From the NCBI GenBank assembly GCA_028564705.1, contig JAPXFQ010001958.1, positions 868,001 through 932,000 on the forward strand: a stretch of DNA of 64,000 nt, read 5' to 3'. The position numbers and the translations under genes were made by a program. This document shows, one piece after another, positions 1 through 13,600 of the stretch (positions are counted from its first letter, which is position 1; the number at the start of each line of letters is the position of its first letter). The notes beneath the pieces were generated by a model, which saw only the letters and a list, made by a program, of their open reading frames with translations, was not told the origin of the DNA and ran no database searches. This stretch comes from Apricaphanius iberus (lineage: Eukaryota; Chordata; Actinopteri; Cyprinodontiformes; Aphaniidae).

Positions 1-399
1 TTTTTGTGGGTTGTGAATTTGTAGTTCTTCGTACATATTATTTGTTTTGTTTTGTTATGGTTACTCCGTTCTATCTGTTATTTTTGGGGGGTTTTCTCCA
101 CCTCTCCGCTGTCTGCCGGATGTGGAAGACAAAGTTGTTTTCTTGTGTTCTCTTTGTTTCCCTTCCTCACTTGTGTCATCAATTCACACTCCTACCTCTC
201 CTGTCTCTCGTCTTCATCTTCTTTCTTTCTCTTCTTTTGTTTTCTCGTTTCCATGATCATAGCTTCAAGAAATTACATCCACAGCAATCCATATATATAT
301 ATATATCTCAAGTGGAGTACTATAGCAAAAGCTGTAATGCTCTGCTTGAGAAAGTAAATCTGTTGGGCTTGTACTTGATACTCAGACACAAATTCTGAG
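1..399 (+). mobile_element. L1-like LINE 3' end, copy 1
   Basis: Shares with the minus-strand copies at 13795-16600 and 51880-52660 the blocks around ccacctctccgctgtctgcc, the T-rich stretch, gcttcaagaaattacatcca and the terminal caagtggagtact, then aaatctgttgggcttgta. Here it lies in the sense direction on the plus strand and continues left of the window. The short AT repeat at 290-307 sits where the other copies have an A/T-rich tail. Confidence 0.6.
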
Positions 400-464
400 T
401 ACCACACTGCCAGACAGAACATGCTAGAAAAGAAAAGAAAAAAGATTTTAGTTATATTTATGAC

Positions 465-640
465 TAGGGCCCGACTGATATGGGCTTTTTTTCCTTTATT
501 TCCTTGAATTCACCAGGTGTACATGCAGCTTAGTGCAGACAAGCTTCTGCAAACATGAATAACAACCCGGGTGTCTAATCTGGGAATATTGGCGACAAAG
601 TAGCAAACGGTGGTCAGAAATGTCACCAGATTTGTCGCTA
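465..640 (+). mobile_element. hAT-type element end, fragment
   Basis: Begins tagggcccgactgatatggg, a terminal motif shared in inverted form with 6595-6614 (atcggtaaggccctagt). A second stretch (caaacatgaataacaacccg) matches the reverse complement of 6330-6370. It looks like one end of a non-autonomous hAT element. The inner limit is uncertain. Confidence 0.4.
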
Positions 641-1796
641 GGCATTTTTTAGGAAAAAAAAATAAATAAATAGCGCCATCGAAACAGCGCATAACCAGCA
701 TTGTTGCTGCATTTGTCTAACTGCAGTTAAATCCCGACACCTGAGCGCATACACCCGACAAACAGCGTTGAAAGTAGTTATTTATATCTCCATCATGAGC
801 CAGTGGCTGCCGCGGAGCTTCCTATGAATGAAAAACCCTGAGTAAAAAGCATACAGCCACCAACTTCTAAGTATTCTCGTTTAAGAACTGGGCTCTGCGC
901 TCCTTGTTACAAACACCATACCATACCATAGTAGTACTCTTCCTGAGTTTTCTCTTCTCAAGTGTTGCAAACTGTTAAGTTAGGGTACTTATGTGACACA
1001 CAGTTGGTTTATGACAGTAGATTTAAAATGGTGACAAAGCCCCTATTGAGGATTATTTTTTAATGCCGTCACTCTTACCTCATGAAACCAACACTAATAA
1101 TTGTAATATTTATGACAGTCTGGTTCAATTTCATTGTTACTTTACTGCACATATGACTAAAGGGAGTTGTTAAAGTGTGCACTCTACTGCTATGGCGTTT
1201 TTCTATTTGTTTTTCAAGGCAAATAAACATTTGATACATTATTTAATCTAATACACCAGTTAAGATTTGAACTTAAGGAGTTACATTTCTGGCATTTATT
1301 TGTACAAATCAAATTTTAACTAGGAAATATGCAGGTTATCAAAACCTTTTACACTCTAATTTTTCAACACAAACCCACGACAAGGCACATAGGAAGGAAG
1401 TGAGGGAAAACATTGTCTTTGCTTATTTCATAGTTCAACTCACCACTGACAACAAACATGCTATATCCTATGCTCAAGATTTTCTTTTTATTCACCTCTG
1501 CCGCTTTCTCTTTCTAGAAAACGTAACAGGCTGAGGTGCTCTGTGTCTGTTAATCGGGACTCAAACCCAAGGACAGGGACATTAAGACATACAATTCGAC
1601 AAATCTGGCGCCATCTGCTGGATAAGTAGCTCAATTGCATAATTTTCCGTCCCCCTCAAAAAAAAAACAAAAAAAAAACCTGCTATTTTTTTTTACTGTT
1701 AGCGGATAACATTCATGATCCATATATTGGTCGGGCCCAAAGGAGGCATTTTTACACTTTTCCAGACCAAGAGGTCTTGGACTGGAATATAGCCGT
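641..1796. other. Intron 9 sequence, nothing recognised
   Basis: AT-rich intronic DNA. An ATACC triplet repeat lies at 913-927 and an A-run at 1658-1679. No coding similarity, tandem array or element ends were seen on either strand. Confidence 0.5.
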
Positions 1797-2515
1797 ATGC
1801 AGGTCACTAGAACACAACTCTTGAGCCAGGCATGGAAGTGGGGCACCTTGGAAAGTGCCTGGTGGCTGGGCCTTTACCAATGGGACACTGAATCAGAGTG
1901 GACCATGTTCCGTGCCTCTATTGTCGAGTTGGCCGACAAGTACCTTTTCCCGTGGTACCCCTCGAACCACCTGGTGGACACCGGCGGTGAGGTATAGTGT
2001 CAGGCTGAAGGAAGAGTCCCACTGGGTCTTTTTCGCCTGTGGGACACCGGAAGCAGCCAATCAGATTGCGGCAGGCCAAGCATAGTACGGCTTGGGTAGT
2101 CGCTGAGGAAAAAACTGAAGCATAGGAGAAGTTTGGCGAGACCACAGGGGAGGATTTTGGATGGACCACTGGGAATGACTTCCATGCGTCTTTGAGGGGA
2201 TTCTGATCCACCATCCAGAATCTCAGGCCCAATCCCACCTACAGGCCTTCCATCTTGTAAACAGATTATGGGGACTTTGGGTTGTGCTCTTCAATCTCTG
2301 GTGATGAAGTCACCAAGGTCATTAAAAAGTTCCTTGGTGGCAGGGCTCTGGGGTAGGATGAGATTTCCCCCGGAGTTTCTCAAGGCTCTGGATGTTATGG
2401 AGTTGTGTTGGTTAACGCAGCTCTACAATACTGCTTAGGCATCAGGGGCAGTTCCCTTGGATTTGCAGACTGGTATGGTGGTCACCCTCCTCAGCGGCAG
2501 CAGGGGGAGCAGCAA
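1797..2515 (+). mobile_element. Non-LTR retrotransposon fragment (endonuclease to RT junction)
   Basis: Frames on the plus strand keep pieces of a common fish LINE ORF: TESEWTMFRASIVELAD, TPAVR.SVRLKEESHWVFFA with CGTPEAANQIAAGQA, an EFGE-like block, and in further frames GRALG.DEI and RL.N, with several shifts and stops between. This is the region joining the endonuclease to the reverse transcriptase. It appears to be the same family as the minus-strand LINE at 26331-29990. Non-functional. Confidence 0.6.
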
Positions 2516-3305
2516 TTTTCAGTGATGTCACTGTATTTTGCTGTGTTATCTCACCCTGCGCTTCTGTTTTTATACTGTCAAGCCTCCCGTTTGTGCCCCA
2601 AGTCCCCACACTCAAAACATTTCATCGTCCCAGTACTTGGAAAAATCATTCATGAATCTTCTTACAATTTTCACCCTGAAGGATACTTCCAGCATTTGTG
2701 GGACTGTTTATAATTAGAAATATGAACACCTGCCTCCTAAAGGATGTGTTTTAATTATCATGTTTACATCCCAAACCAACAGATTTGAAACTGCAGGTGA
2801 TTTTCATCATGGATGAACGCCGGGACACCTGAAACAATAACCCGGGTGGAACCCACTGCAAGCAGTGACACCTGCAAATACTCTTCTCCTATTGTCACAC
2901 TGCTCCTCTTTTATTCTCAAAGCATATATTAAATTAATACGACCAACAATATATCTGATAGGATTGACGGGTCAGGCTGAACCCAAATCCCATTTCTCAA
3001 GGAAAGGGACGACGCAACTTGAGACGCCATTCCCACAAACAAACAGCACTGTAAGCACAAAAAACTTAAACTATAACCCAGAATTGTAAACTCAGTGCAA
3101 ACTACGAAAAAAATCTAATAAAAAACTGTAAGAGACCACTCTTTCACCATCTGTCAGACTCACCACATGCAGCAGCACCATCGTTACAACACACTCCCAG
3201 CATGCAGTGTGAAAGAAAAAAAAAGAAAAAAGCAGACAGACAGAGACAGACAAAGAAATAAACAATTGGCACTGTTGATGAATCCCAGTGGTTTAAGTTT
3301 GTTAC
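2516..3305. other. Intron 9 sequence adjoining exon 9
   Basis: No element or coding match recognised. A purine-rich run lies at 3210-3258 just downstream (minus sense) of the exon 9 donor. Confidence 0.5.
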
Positions 3306-3420
3306 CTATAAGCACATGAAATGTTGATCCTACAACAGTCGATGTCACCAGCACTCCCCCAAGCTTCATCAGGTTACTGTAGTAGACATCATTGGGCCAC
3401 TTCACCCTCAGGTCTATGTT
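3306..3420 (-). CDS. hlcs: hlcs coding exon 9 (KWPND motif), last exon seen
   Basis: 115 bases encoding [20 protein letters not shown] then [18 protein letters not shown] and one base of Gly. KWPND carries the lysine that contacts biotinyl-AMP in this family. The acceptor is TCATCAG|AACATA and the donor ATAG|GTAACA. Phase 1. I looked for the following GFNV and C-terminal cap exon in 1-3305 and did not find it, so the gene runs off the left edge. Confidence 0.96.
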
Positions 3421-4589
3421 CTGATGAATAGAAAACCATGGTTGATGGTTAAACAAAACATTACTCAACAAAACAAGACCATACAAAGAAAAAATAAATA
3501 AAGTTAACAGCTTTATTTGTGTTTTAAGTGGGCTTCATTGATACACTATTGCTAATATATAAAAAAACGCTGTTAATTTCATGTAACAATGCTTCCTATT
3601 TTTAGAATCATTTATTCAAAGAAGGTAAACATCATCAATTCACTCGAACTATACTAATTCTATCGTTCTAATATTTGTTTAACAAACATCTAAACATCCA
3701 TTCTCTAGTTTCAGCTTTAGACACAGTGAAAATGCGTTTTATTTTTAACCTCAAGGCTTATTTGTACAACATAAAGGTCGAGTAACTACTAAAACTTCAA
3801 GCTATTTTTATAAAGAAATAAATTCTCATTGATGGACAGTTGATTGACAGGTCTGTTATGAATTTCCATTCCCCAATTTTTGCAATCTAAAAAACAGGAT
3901 TTGCCATTGTTTTATATGTACAAAGCCAAATTTCAAGTAATACATGAAACTATGTGCATTTGATACAATGCAAATAATGAATATATGTTTATAGTGTTCT
4001 GTACTTTATGTAATCTTGCAATAAACTTTTATATTTCTGTGATAAAATAATTTACAAGTGGGATCCAGCATTTCATTAACCAATGTAAATTTTTGTGCAT
4101 ATTTCAATTTAAACCCTTTCCTTCCGTCACATTTTTCTTTGCATGATGAATTTATATTAATGTTGTAATTTCTGAATTCCTTGGTGGAGCAAGTTTAACA
4201 TATAAATACATATATTTTATTTTTGCGGCACGATCACTCTGGGAAATGCGGGGAAGAGCTGTGGCCCAGTGAATTGCTAAAACCATCCTTTGCCTAGCCA
4301 CCGTGCTAACTGAGGCTAGCTAGTTAGACCACGTTGCATTTCTTTGTCTACCCTGAATTGATCACTTTATCTCCATTCCCCCCCACACACACACTCCGTA
4401 CAAGCGTGAGTCAGGTTTTCCTGTGATGTAGTTTTGTTTTGATTTTTGGCTTCTGCATATCATCTATTCCCTTCTTGGTAGTATACACTTATCAATTTGG
4501 AATAGTAAAAAAGTTCAATTTAGACCACACTGAATTTATTTGTGAATGTTTTTTTTTATACAAGGGTTGAGCAATACATTTCTTTGTTT

Positions 4590-4645
<56 letters not shown>

Positions 4646-7600
4646 TGCACTGGTAAAATTATCAGACAGCATGGGATAAATATCCCCTGGTATGCTAATA
4701 TTCATACAAAAATTCTAGTGAATCCAATCAGTTAGGTAGACATAAAATCCTGTATAAAATTCTTTCTTTTAATTTAAAACATCTTTGGACCGGAACCTCT
4801 GAAAAATACTGATTTGTCAGTCACTTAGTCTGGATGCCATTTAATTTCCTCCTGTTATAAAGCAAATACCTCTATGTTACTTCTAACAAAGATGACATTC
4901 AAATCTGATATTAAATATATTTCTAGAATTTCCTTCTTTTACCTCTGGAAGGTTGCCTAAATTAGAAACATTCTAACAGTTTTCATCCTAATACAAACGC
5001 TCCATCACACATGAGAATCAATCCTTCCATATCCTGCTAAGAGAGAACTTCACTCTCAGGTCCCAAGTTTTCTGCTCATTCCTAAGATGTCCAAAATAGA
5101 ATGGGAGTCACATCCTTTATTTATCAGGCTCCTCTCCTGTTGAACTAGCTGACAGTTATAGTCCATGAGGCAGACATCTCGTCTACTTTTAAGACTAGGA
5201 TTAAAACTTTCCTTTTTGATAAAGCTGATAGAGCGGCTACGGTTATTCTGAAGTATTACTGTAGTAATGCTGCCATAGGCTTAAGCTATTGAAGAACAAG
5301 GTGATCACCTTTCCTCCCTTGATTTTGTGTTTTACTAATCTCATATTTCATTATTTTCTGTTATTTTACAGTTAACTGTTTGTTATTTCTCCGTTTTTAT
5401 CCCTGTATAGAAGCTAGATCTCGTCTGGTGTTCTTTCTAGCTGTGGTTCCTTTGCTGAGGGTGTCTTTGACTGAGCTACAACTTAAACATTTTCTTTCTG
5501 TTAACTTTTTACTTTATCATAGAAAGTATTGCTACATTATTTGTTTTTTCATTTTTGTGCATATTCTCTGTTCTCTCAAATTCCCATTAAGTTGTGGCAG
5601 TTGACTGCTCATACTTTTGAGTCTGAATGAGTGAATGTGCCTCCCTTTGAGTGACTAGTATGACTAGAAAAGGGCTGTATACAGTAAGTTCAGTCAATTT
5701 ACCATCACAAGACCATTTAACAGTAACATCAAATTTGTTTCCTAATGTTTTTTTTTTCAAATCTAAGACATATTTCTAAATATACGAGCACTGGACAAAT
5801 TTAATTTACCCCCTTATTGGGGATAAATAAAGTATCTATCTTTAAACATAATTTTAATACAATTGTACAAACATTCTAATCATTTAAAAGTTTTCTATTT
5901 AAGGAATCCCAGCGGATTGCGTTTAGTCGTTGATGTGAGGTTGTGCCCTGAACATGTAGACTCAAACCACAGCAAACCCTCAGTAATCCATCATACTGAT
6001 CAAGCATTTAACAAGAGTGGAAAGGAAAAACTGCAGCAGAACCTGGCTTAGTACAAGTGGTCATCTGCCACGACTGTCTGGGGGTTTGAGAAGATGGAAA
6101 GAACAAAATGAACTGATGTAGGAGTAATTTCTATATTAAAGAAAGTAAAAAGTTGATAACAAAACATGGCAGATGTTCGCTCACTGGGAGCATCATCTGA
6201 ATCAATGTTCCCCATCCAACACAGCCTTGGTTAAGGGAGGGAAGGCTCTCCTGTAGCAGCCTCTGTTACAACTAAGCCGAAGAAGCGTGTGACTGAATAT
6301 ACTCTATTGTTGTGTGATCTCACAAAGAGTATCCCCCGGGTTGTCCGTTATTACACATCCATGTTTGCACAATTTTTCATTTGTCACTTTATTGTAAATA
6401 GCCTGTTCTGTAATGCACAAATAAACATGTACATGTAAATATTTTGATATTATACTGTTCAGTTGCACATTTCTTGAACTGGAGTATGTTGTTTTTAATA
6501 ACTTCAAAGTATTTTAGAGGGATTGGAATTTATCGGCCATTATATCGGCTGTCGGCCTTTCTTACCGTTTTATATTGGTATCAGTCCCCAAAAATCCATA
6601 TCGGTAAGGCCCTAGTTATAATGTGGTACAATCTATCAAATACAAAAAATTACTGTATGGCTGGAGTAAAATTCTCTTTAAGTGAACTCAAACTGTGAAT
6701 ATAGGTAATACAGTGACCTTGCTACATGTTATATTTTTAATCTTTAAAATTATTTTTAATTTTTAGGTCATTATGGTTTTCAGAGAATGTTAAACAGAAT
6801 GTCATGATATGCAGTAATCTGTTGATGTGAGGGTTAGAGTATTTTGGTTGAGGGAGCGCTCCAGTTTATACCTGATATCCAGGAAGTGTCAGAATGGCTT
6901 CCACAATGGCTAAAGCAGCCAAATGTTGCAGAAAAGGAATTCTTTGACCAAGCCTGGAGTTCAGCCCAACTTGAACCCCAACAGTGAACATTGCACAGCC
7001 TAATGGGCTGAGCCAGGCATTTCTACCACGACCTGATTAGGAAAAATATGTAATAATGTATTTATAACACTTTTTGTAAAAGCTTTTTTTCCCCCAGATG
7101 TAAAATTTGTTGAATTGCTTACCTCTTCCTTGTGTTTGTCGAGCAGCAACTGATATTACACCAATATCCTTTGGTAAGTGCAGCACCAGCCTGTAAGAAA
7201 TTGAGAGATGGTAAAAAACATTAAATAATTGTGGCTATTTGGACATCTAAGTGATATCTTGCAATATTTGTATTCCTTTTCTATTGGTTTACTTTGAAGA
7301 AATCCTGGAATTGCAATTTCTTTTGCGACCAAACTTAAAACTATTTTTAGTTTTGATTAGTGTGATAATGACGATACAATGAAGATGATTAGTTGCTGAC
7401 ACCAAAAATGTAATCTGTGTTAAGCAAGAACTGATAGCTGGATGATGCATCTATTTATTCCTATTTTAGTTGTTTTACTTTGTATTTAACCTCTTGTGGA
7501 CGAATCAGTTGGTCCACATTATTATTACAGCCCGATAATCCGAAAACCTTTTAAAGCAAAGAGAAAATATTAGCACAATCTCATATCGTCAAATGCGATT

Positions 7601-10600
7601 AAGGCATTTACCATCTCTTATATGTTGAGCAAAGACCAAGATGCTTAGAAAGCAAGAGAGCAAAGCCCTTTGGCTATTATGGTGATTAAGTTGGTTGACG
7701 GTAAAGCAATTAAAGAGTAAAGAGCACTCTGCAGATAAGCCGAATCAAAAGTATAGATGGCTACTCTAGTCTATTTTCATCAGTGTTAAAAGGGACATAT
7801 CATGAAAATCCCACATGCATATAGAGTATGTAGCAGAGCACAAAAGCATAAATTAGTCACCCCAGGTGTTGTGAAGAGGTTTTTGTTTACTGTTTGGTTA
7901 TATTTTTCAAGCTGTTCGGTCTTCTCCATCTATTACATTTTCTGTAGTATTACATCACAGCACTGGCACAGCAACTGCTTAACAAGTTCATGGACTTCCA
8001 GCTGAAAGATGAGTGAATCTGCCATCTTTATTTCTCACTATGAGTTTGTAGTCCTAGTTCAGGAATGCCAAAGGTACAAGTGGAACAGTTAAAATGCTTG
8101 GTTGTTGGAATATTAACCACCATAATTCTTTAAACTGTCTTCAGGCACTGGAATCTCTGTGAATCCCAAGTTAAGTTTTATTTTTCAGTAGTTTATTTGC
8201 ATCTGTGAGGAAAACATTTCTGGTCTGTGGAAAGGATGAGAGCCTCAGTAACCTCCACCATTATCAAGAACAATTTGCGGGAAGACTTTTTATTGAGGGG
8301 TCAGTTCCTTCTGATGATGGAAATGACAGACGCAGCAAAGCAGTAAGCTTCAGATAATACTAGAATGATAGCAAACTTTATTTTAGACATTCATTTATTG
8401 CCTCTTGGCCATTGTATTGATATTAGCATCAGACCTTCTGCTTATGTTCGTGCAATGTAATCTGTATTTTAGCTCTCCAATGGCATGCTTCTTTTAATTG
8501 TAGTATCACATAAACAATTTTATTTTTCAGTTTTTAGTCTAGGAGAAGGCATGATCCTAGCACATTCAATGACGTTAGCTTGACACTTGTCACGTCTGTG
8601 TTTGGACTACATAGACCAATAAATGGCACTTAGAGGTTACAATTTTACTTGACATCAGCCAAATTTTATTGCTAAGATATCAGGCAGTAATTTCTCCTAT
8701 ATGCAATGAGATTAGCTCCCAGTAATTGAAAGCAAATAAGGATACATTAATAGCACATTCATAAGACCAAACAAAAAAATACTTTGACAGAAGTGTTGTT
8801 TAAATGACTGAATGGCTGAACAAATTAAGCAGTTTTTTTTCTAGTCAGCATCTTGATTCTCACTTGTAGGAGGAATTGGGAGCAAAAAGTGAAAACAGAT
8901 GTTAAACATTATATATTTTTTTATCTTTATAGTCTATAGAGCATTTAAGATTGTTATAAATGTGTTCAGGCGCCGCTTCTTCAGAACAACTGCTTAAACA
9001 TTTCGGCCACTACCATAAAAAGGTCCACCTTTCAATATAAGATGATTGCTTTTTCCATCAGAAGATACCTTAAAACAAGATTTTGTATGTATAAGCACAT
9101 TTGCATTGATCATTTGGAAGCAACACAAGAATGATCAATAAAGGACAATCTAATCCATAAATGTGATTAAACAAAATAATCTTGTTAACTGAGAAACAGG
9201 TTAAACTTTAATTTCATAATAGCGCTGTTGGAAATGATTGTTAGAATTTAGAGATGGTTGCTCCATTACTACAGGGATTATGAAGCACTGATAACTGGCC
9301 TATCTTTTGGATATGTGCATACGGTTTGCTTGGCAGTAGACTACAACGCAATGTCACTCATTAAAATGCAATGGGCCTGAGCTCACACAGCGCTGCAGAA
9401 ACTGGGACGCTCCTCAAACGGCCTCTGCTATAGAATTAACATGTAATCTTGACATTGCTGACGCTGACAAAGGCCGTGGTCTGAATGCACAATGAGAAAT
9501 GCCTTTCAGAGGTGATTAAATAGATGTGAAAACAGCCGTTGCAAAAGCTTGATGTTTGATAAATCACTGTGCCTAGAATTCACACTTTTTTGGATGTCCT
9601 CCCAATATTTTGCTTCTTCTGGTAGAAAATCCCATATTCATCCAGGGCAAAAGAACTAAATGCATTGTGCTAAAGGCCTGCACCCTGGTGGAGTTGATAG
9701 CACTGATGCCTTAAAGCAGGAAGTTCTTGGGTTCGAATCCTCTTTCTGCATGGAGTTAGCATGTTCTCCCTGTGCACACAGGGGTTCCCTCCAGGTACTC
9801 TGGCCTCCTCCCACATTCCAAAAACATTACCGTCAGGTGTATTGGTCTCTCTAAATCGGTAATGTAAATGTTTATGGTCGGTTGTCCTGTACTTTGGGGC
9901 ACTAAAGTATTTAGTCAGCCACCAATTGTGCAAGTTCTCCCACTTAAAAAGATGAGTATGGTCCTCTGATTTTCATCATAGGTATACCTCAACTATGAGA
10001 GACAAAATTAGAAAAACCATTTAAAAATCCAGGAAATTATATTGTCTGATTTTTAAAGAATTTATTGGAAACTTATGGTGGAAAATAAGTATTTGGTCAC
10101 CTACAAAAAGCAGGATTTGTGGCACTCATAGACCTGTAAATTATTTTGTAAGAGGCTCCTCTGTCCTTCACTTGGTACCTGTATTGATGGCACCTGTTTG
10201 AACTCGCCATCAGTATAAGAGACACGTGTCCACAACATCAGATAGTCACACTCCGAACTCCTCTATGGCCAAGAACAAAGAGTTGTCAAAGGACACCAGA
10301 AACAAAACTGTTAACCTGCTCCAGGCTTGGAAGACTGAATCCGCAATAGCTAAGCAGCTTGGTGTGAAGAATTCAACTGTGGGAGCAATTAATAGAAAAT
10401 TGAAGACAGGTCTCACCCCGTGGGGTTAAAATTATTACAAGAACCATGAGTATAAATACCAGAACCACACAGGGGATCTAGTGAATGACATGCAGAGAGC
10501 TGAGGCCAAAGTAACTAAGATTACCATCAGTAGCACACTACGCTGCCAGGGACTGAAATCCTGCAGTACCAGACGTGCCCCCATGCTTAGGCCAGTACAT

Positions 10601-13600
10601 GTTCAGGCCTGTCTAAAGTTTGCTAGAAAGCATTTGGATGATCCAGAAGAGGATTGGGAGAATGTCCTAAGGTCAGGTGAAACCAAAATAAAACTTTTTG
10701 GTAAAAACTACCTGTGTTTGGAGGACACCTACCTACTGTGAAGCAGGGGGATGGAAACTGCATGCTTTGGGGGTGTTTTGCTTCACAAGGGACCAGGATG
10801 ACTGATCTGTGTAAAGGAAAGAATGAATGGGGCCACGTATCATTACATTTTGAGTGAAAACTTCCTTCCATCAGCAAGGGCATTGAAGATGAACCATGTC
10901 TGAGGGACAATGATCCCCAGCACACAGTCCTGGTAACAAAGGAATGGCTTCGTAAGAGGCATTTCAAGATCCTGGAGTGGCCTAGCCAGTCTCTAGACTG
11001 ACTCCATAGAAAATCTTTGGAGGGAATTAAGAGTCTGTGTTGCCCAAAATACCAGAAAAAGTGAGTGAAAACCTTGCAAAGACTTACAGAAACTGTATTA
11101 CCTCGGTCATTGCCAACAAAGGGTATATATCAAAGTGTTGAAATGAACTTTTCTTATTGACCAAATACTTTATTTTCCACTACAATCTGCAAAAACAATC
11201 GTTAAAAATCATGTGATTTTCTGAAAATGTTTTTCTCATTTTGTCTATAAGTTATTATGGATTTTCTTAAAGAGCAATTTACCCCAAAATCAACTTTTAT
11301 TTGTTGATAAACTGTATAATTGAGTCTATGATAGCACAATCTACATTTCCAATCAGTATTTTGAGTTTTGTTACATTTTAGTTAAAATATCAATTTTGTT
11401 AGTTTAGTGCCCCAAGTGGTTAAATGATTACACTGCAATGCAATTCACTGGAATTCAAATCCTGCATTGCTAAAGGCTAATCTTGGATTATTGACGTTCA
11501 TTTTTAATGGAATAATTGTGATAGTGTGTGTTTTTTTTTGCACATTCCTGAATGTTTTTTCATCATGTTGGATACATCTGTCTGCAACACACATTTTCTG
11601 TTGCGGCCGCAGAGTCACGAAATTACTCGAGCTAATCTATATTTAGCATTAGATTTAGCCGACAACAATGTACCACTCAGAGACCGCACCGCTTCAATGC
11701 CGCAATGTCGCTACAGACTCGGCATCTGCTGCTGCTCCGGGCAGAGAACGAGACAACGGTTCGTAACGATATGACGCCGTTCCCCTCCTCCAAAGAACCT
11801 ATTTCCCTGTACTCTGTTCCCTTTGGAGAAGGAAGATGAGGAAAAAAACTCAATCTCAAGATTATTTCCAGGCAAAGGAGCTCGCATTACTACGGGTCTC
11901 TCCATCTTTCTGGTCGTCTGAGACTGCGCTGCTGCCTGCAACATGTCAGTCACAGCCCAGACCACGCCCAGCCCGTCATCCCCCTGCCCTTTTCCCGGTA
12001 CGCCAGGTAATGCCTCCTTTTGAGCAGTTTTTAAAAAACAAATGTGGGCAGGGTTATACTCTGGTAGGGGGGTGAGTTACTCTTTAAACAAAGGATTAGA
12101 GAGATCCTTCAGTAGTTTTAGGATGTTTAATTAGACTTGTTTGATTAAATGGGGAGGAACAGTGTTACACAGGAGATATGCATACTGACCTTCCTTCCAA
12201 CATGCTACACGGTATTATGTAGAGTCCCTAATCCTGATAACTATCAATATCATATCAGAAGCATTTCTTCAGAATGAGAATATTAGACTTGTAGGCATCG
12301 TGGCTGGATAGAGAAAGCATAATCTTTTGTAATGTCAGAATGCTCCTTAGATATCAGATGGTTACTATACCAACCCAGGATGTAGAAGCTTAAATCAGTA
12401 CATTTGACCTGACCTAGAATCATCCAGTGTCATATCATATGATTGGTCATGTGGTAATTCTGCATAAGGTTTAAACTTTTATTATTCAGAAGGTAAAAGA
12501 CTGTTTATATAGTTTGCATGGTTGTAAAAATGGGTCTGTCACTATTGTTTATGCAGGTAAGCTTTTAAGTCATAAAACTCTGGGGTGAGTTTAAATTGCA
12601 AAGCTGTAAAAGCAGGATGTTTAGATAAGAAACTGGGAGAAAAGTTTTAGAGAAGCAGATAGCCATAAAACCATAATTCTTTATAATGAACCTTTGACCC
12701 AGAACAGAGACGACCCATCTTCTGACTCCAGGATTCTCTGACAGCAAATAAGAGCTAAGACACTGTATGAAAATGTTCTGATTGGAGAGATTAGAAACGC
12801 CTAGAGGCCCGGTTGTCTATAAAGCTGTGAAATGAAGATCAGTTAATTGTTCAGATTTCTTTAAATCTGGACCACAGAGGAACGACGGGGGCAAAATTCC
12901 TCTGTAAAACTGCAATTTGTTAATCTGTTCAAAATAAATGTTAAATTGGAAATTGGCTCCATTTTGTCTCTGCTTGAACATGCATTGAATTACTTATAAT
13001 TATTTAATTCAACAGTCACCATGTCATAAAGAAAAGTATTTAAAAATACACAGAGCAGATCATTCTTAATTTAAAATTTTACCTATGATGAAAATGACAC
13101 ACTTCCCTCATCTTTTTAAGTGGGAGAAGGTGCACAATTGGTGGCTGATTAAATACTTTTTTGTTCCACTGTATGTCTCTGTTGACTAGTGACCTGTCCC
13201 TGGGTAAGGCAACCCCAAGTTGCCTACTGATCTGCACATCAGTGTATGAATGTGCGTGCATTTGTGAGTAAGAATGGCTGAATGTGGCTCTAGAGTAAAG
13301 CGCTTTGAGTGGTGAGCATAGCTAGAAAAAGTTATATATAAGCTCAGTCCACTTATGATTTTTCGCAAGCAAATGAAGTAACTCAAAGATTTTCAAATTT
13401 GCCAAACTGAGAAAAGACAACAAAAAAAAGATAACATAAGCTCCCAGCTACTCCTTAGCACTCTAAAGCCACTTTGCAGTTTGGACAACTTTTGAGGTCC
13501 AAACTACAACTACTCACTCAGAAGCTTCAATTGGAGGCTCCTCCAAGACAAATTACCACTAATTCATACTGACATCACATAACTTTTTGGTATAACATAG

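Larger units (their letters stand above)
9892..13171 (+). mobile_element. Tc1/mariner element interrupted by further insertions
   Basis: Terminal repeats: left ctttggggcactaaagtatt and tagtcagccaccaattgtgc (ending cccactt), right the reverse complement (aagtgggagaaggtgcacaa, then ggtggctgattaaatac and ttccactg). The ends are flanked by TA (9890-9891, 13172-13173). Same family as the element at 27106-28683, which is 1.58 kb, so about 1.7 kb here is inserted foreign DNA between about 11250 and 13080. The transposase is broken (see 10265). Confidence 0.85.

Noticed and set aside
465..6614. A single 6.1 kb hAT transposon bounded by the matching ends at 465 and 6614
   Set aside because: hlcs exon 9 lies between them, and the inner block is shared in inverted orientation, so two separate fragments are more likely.
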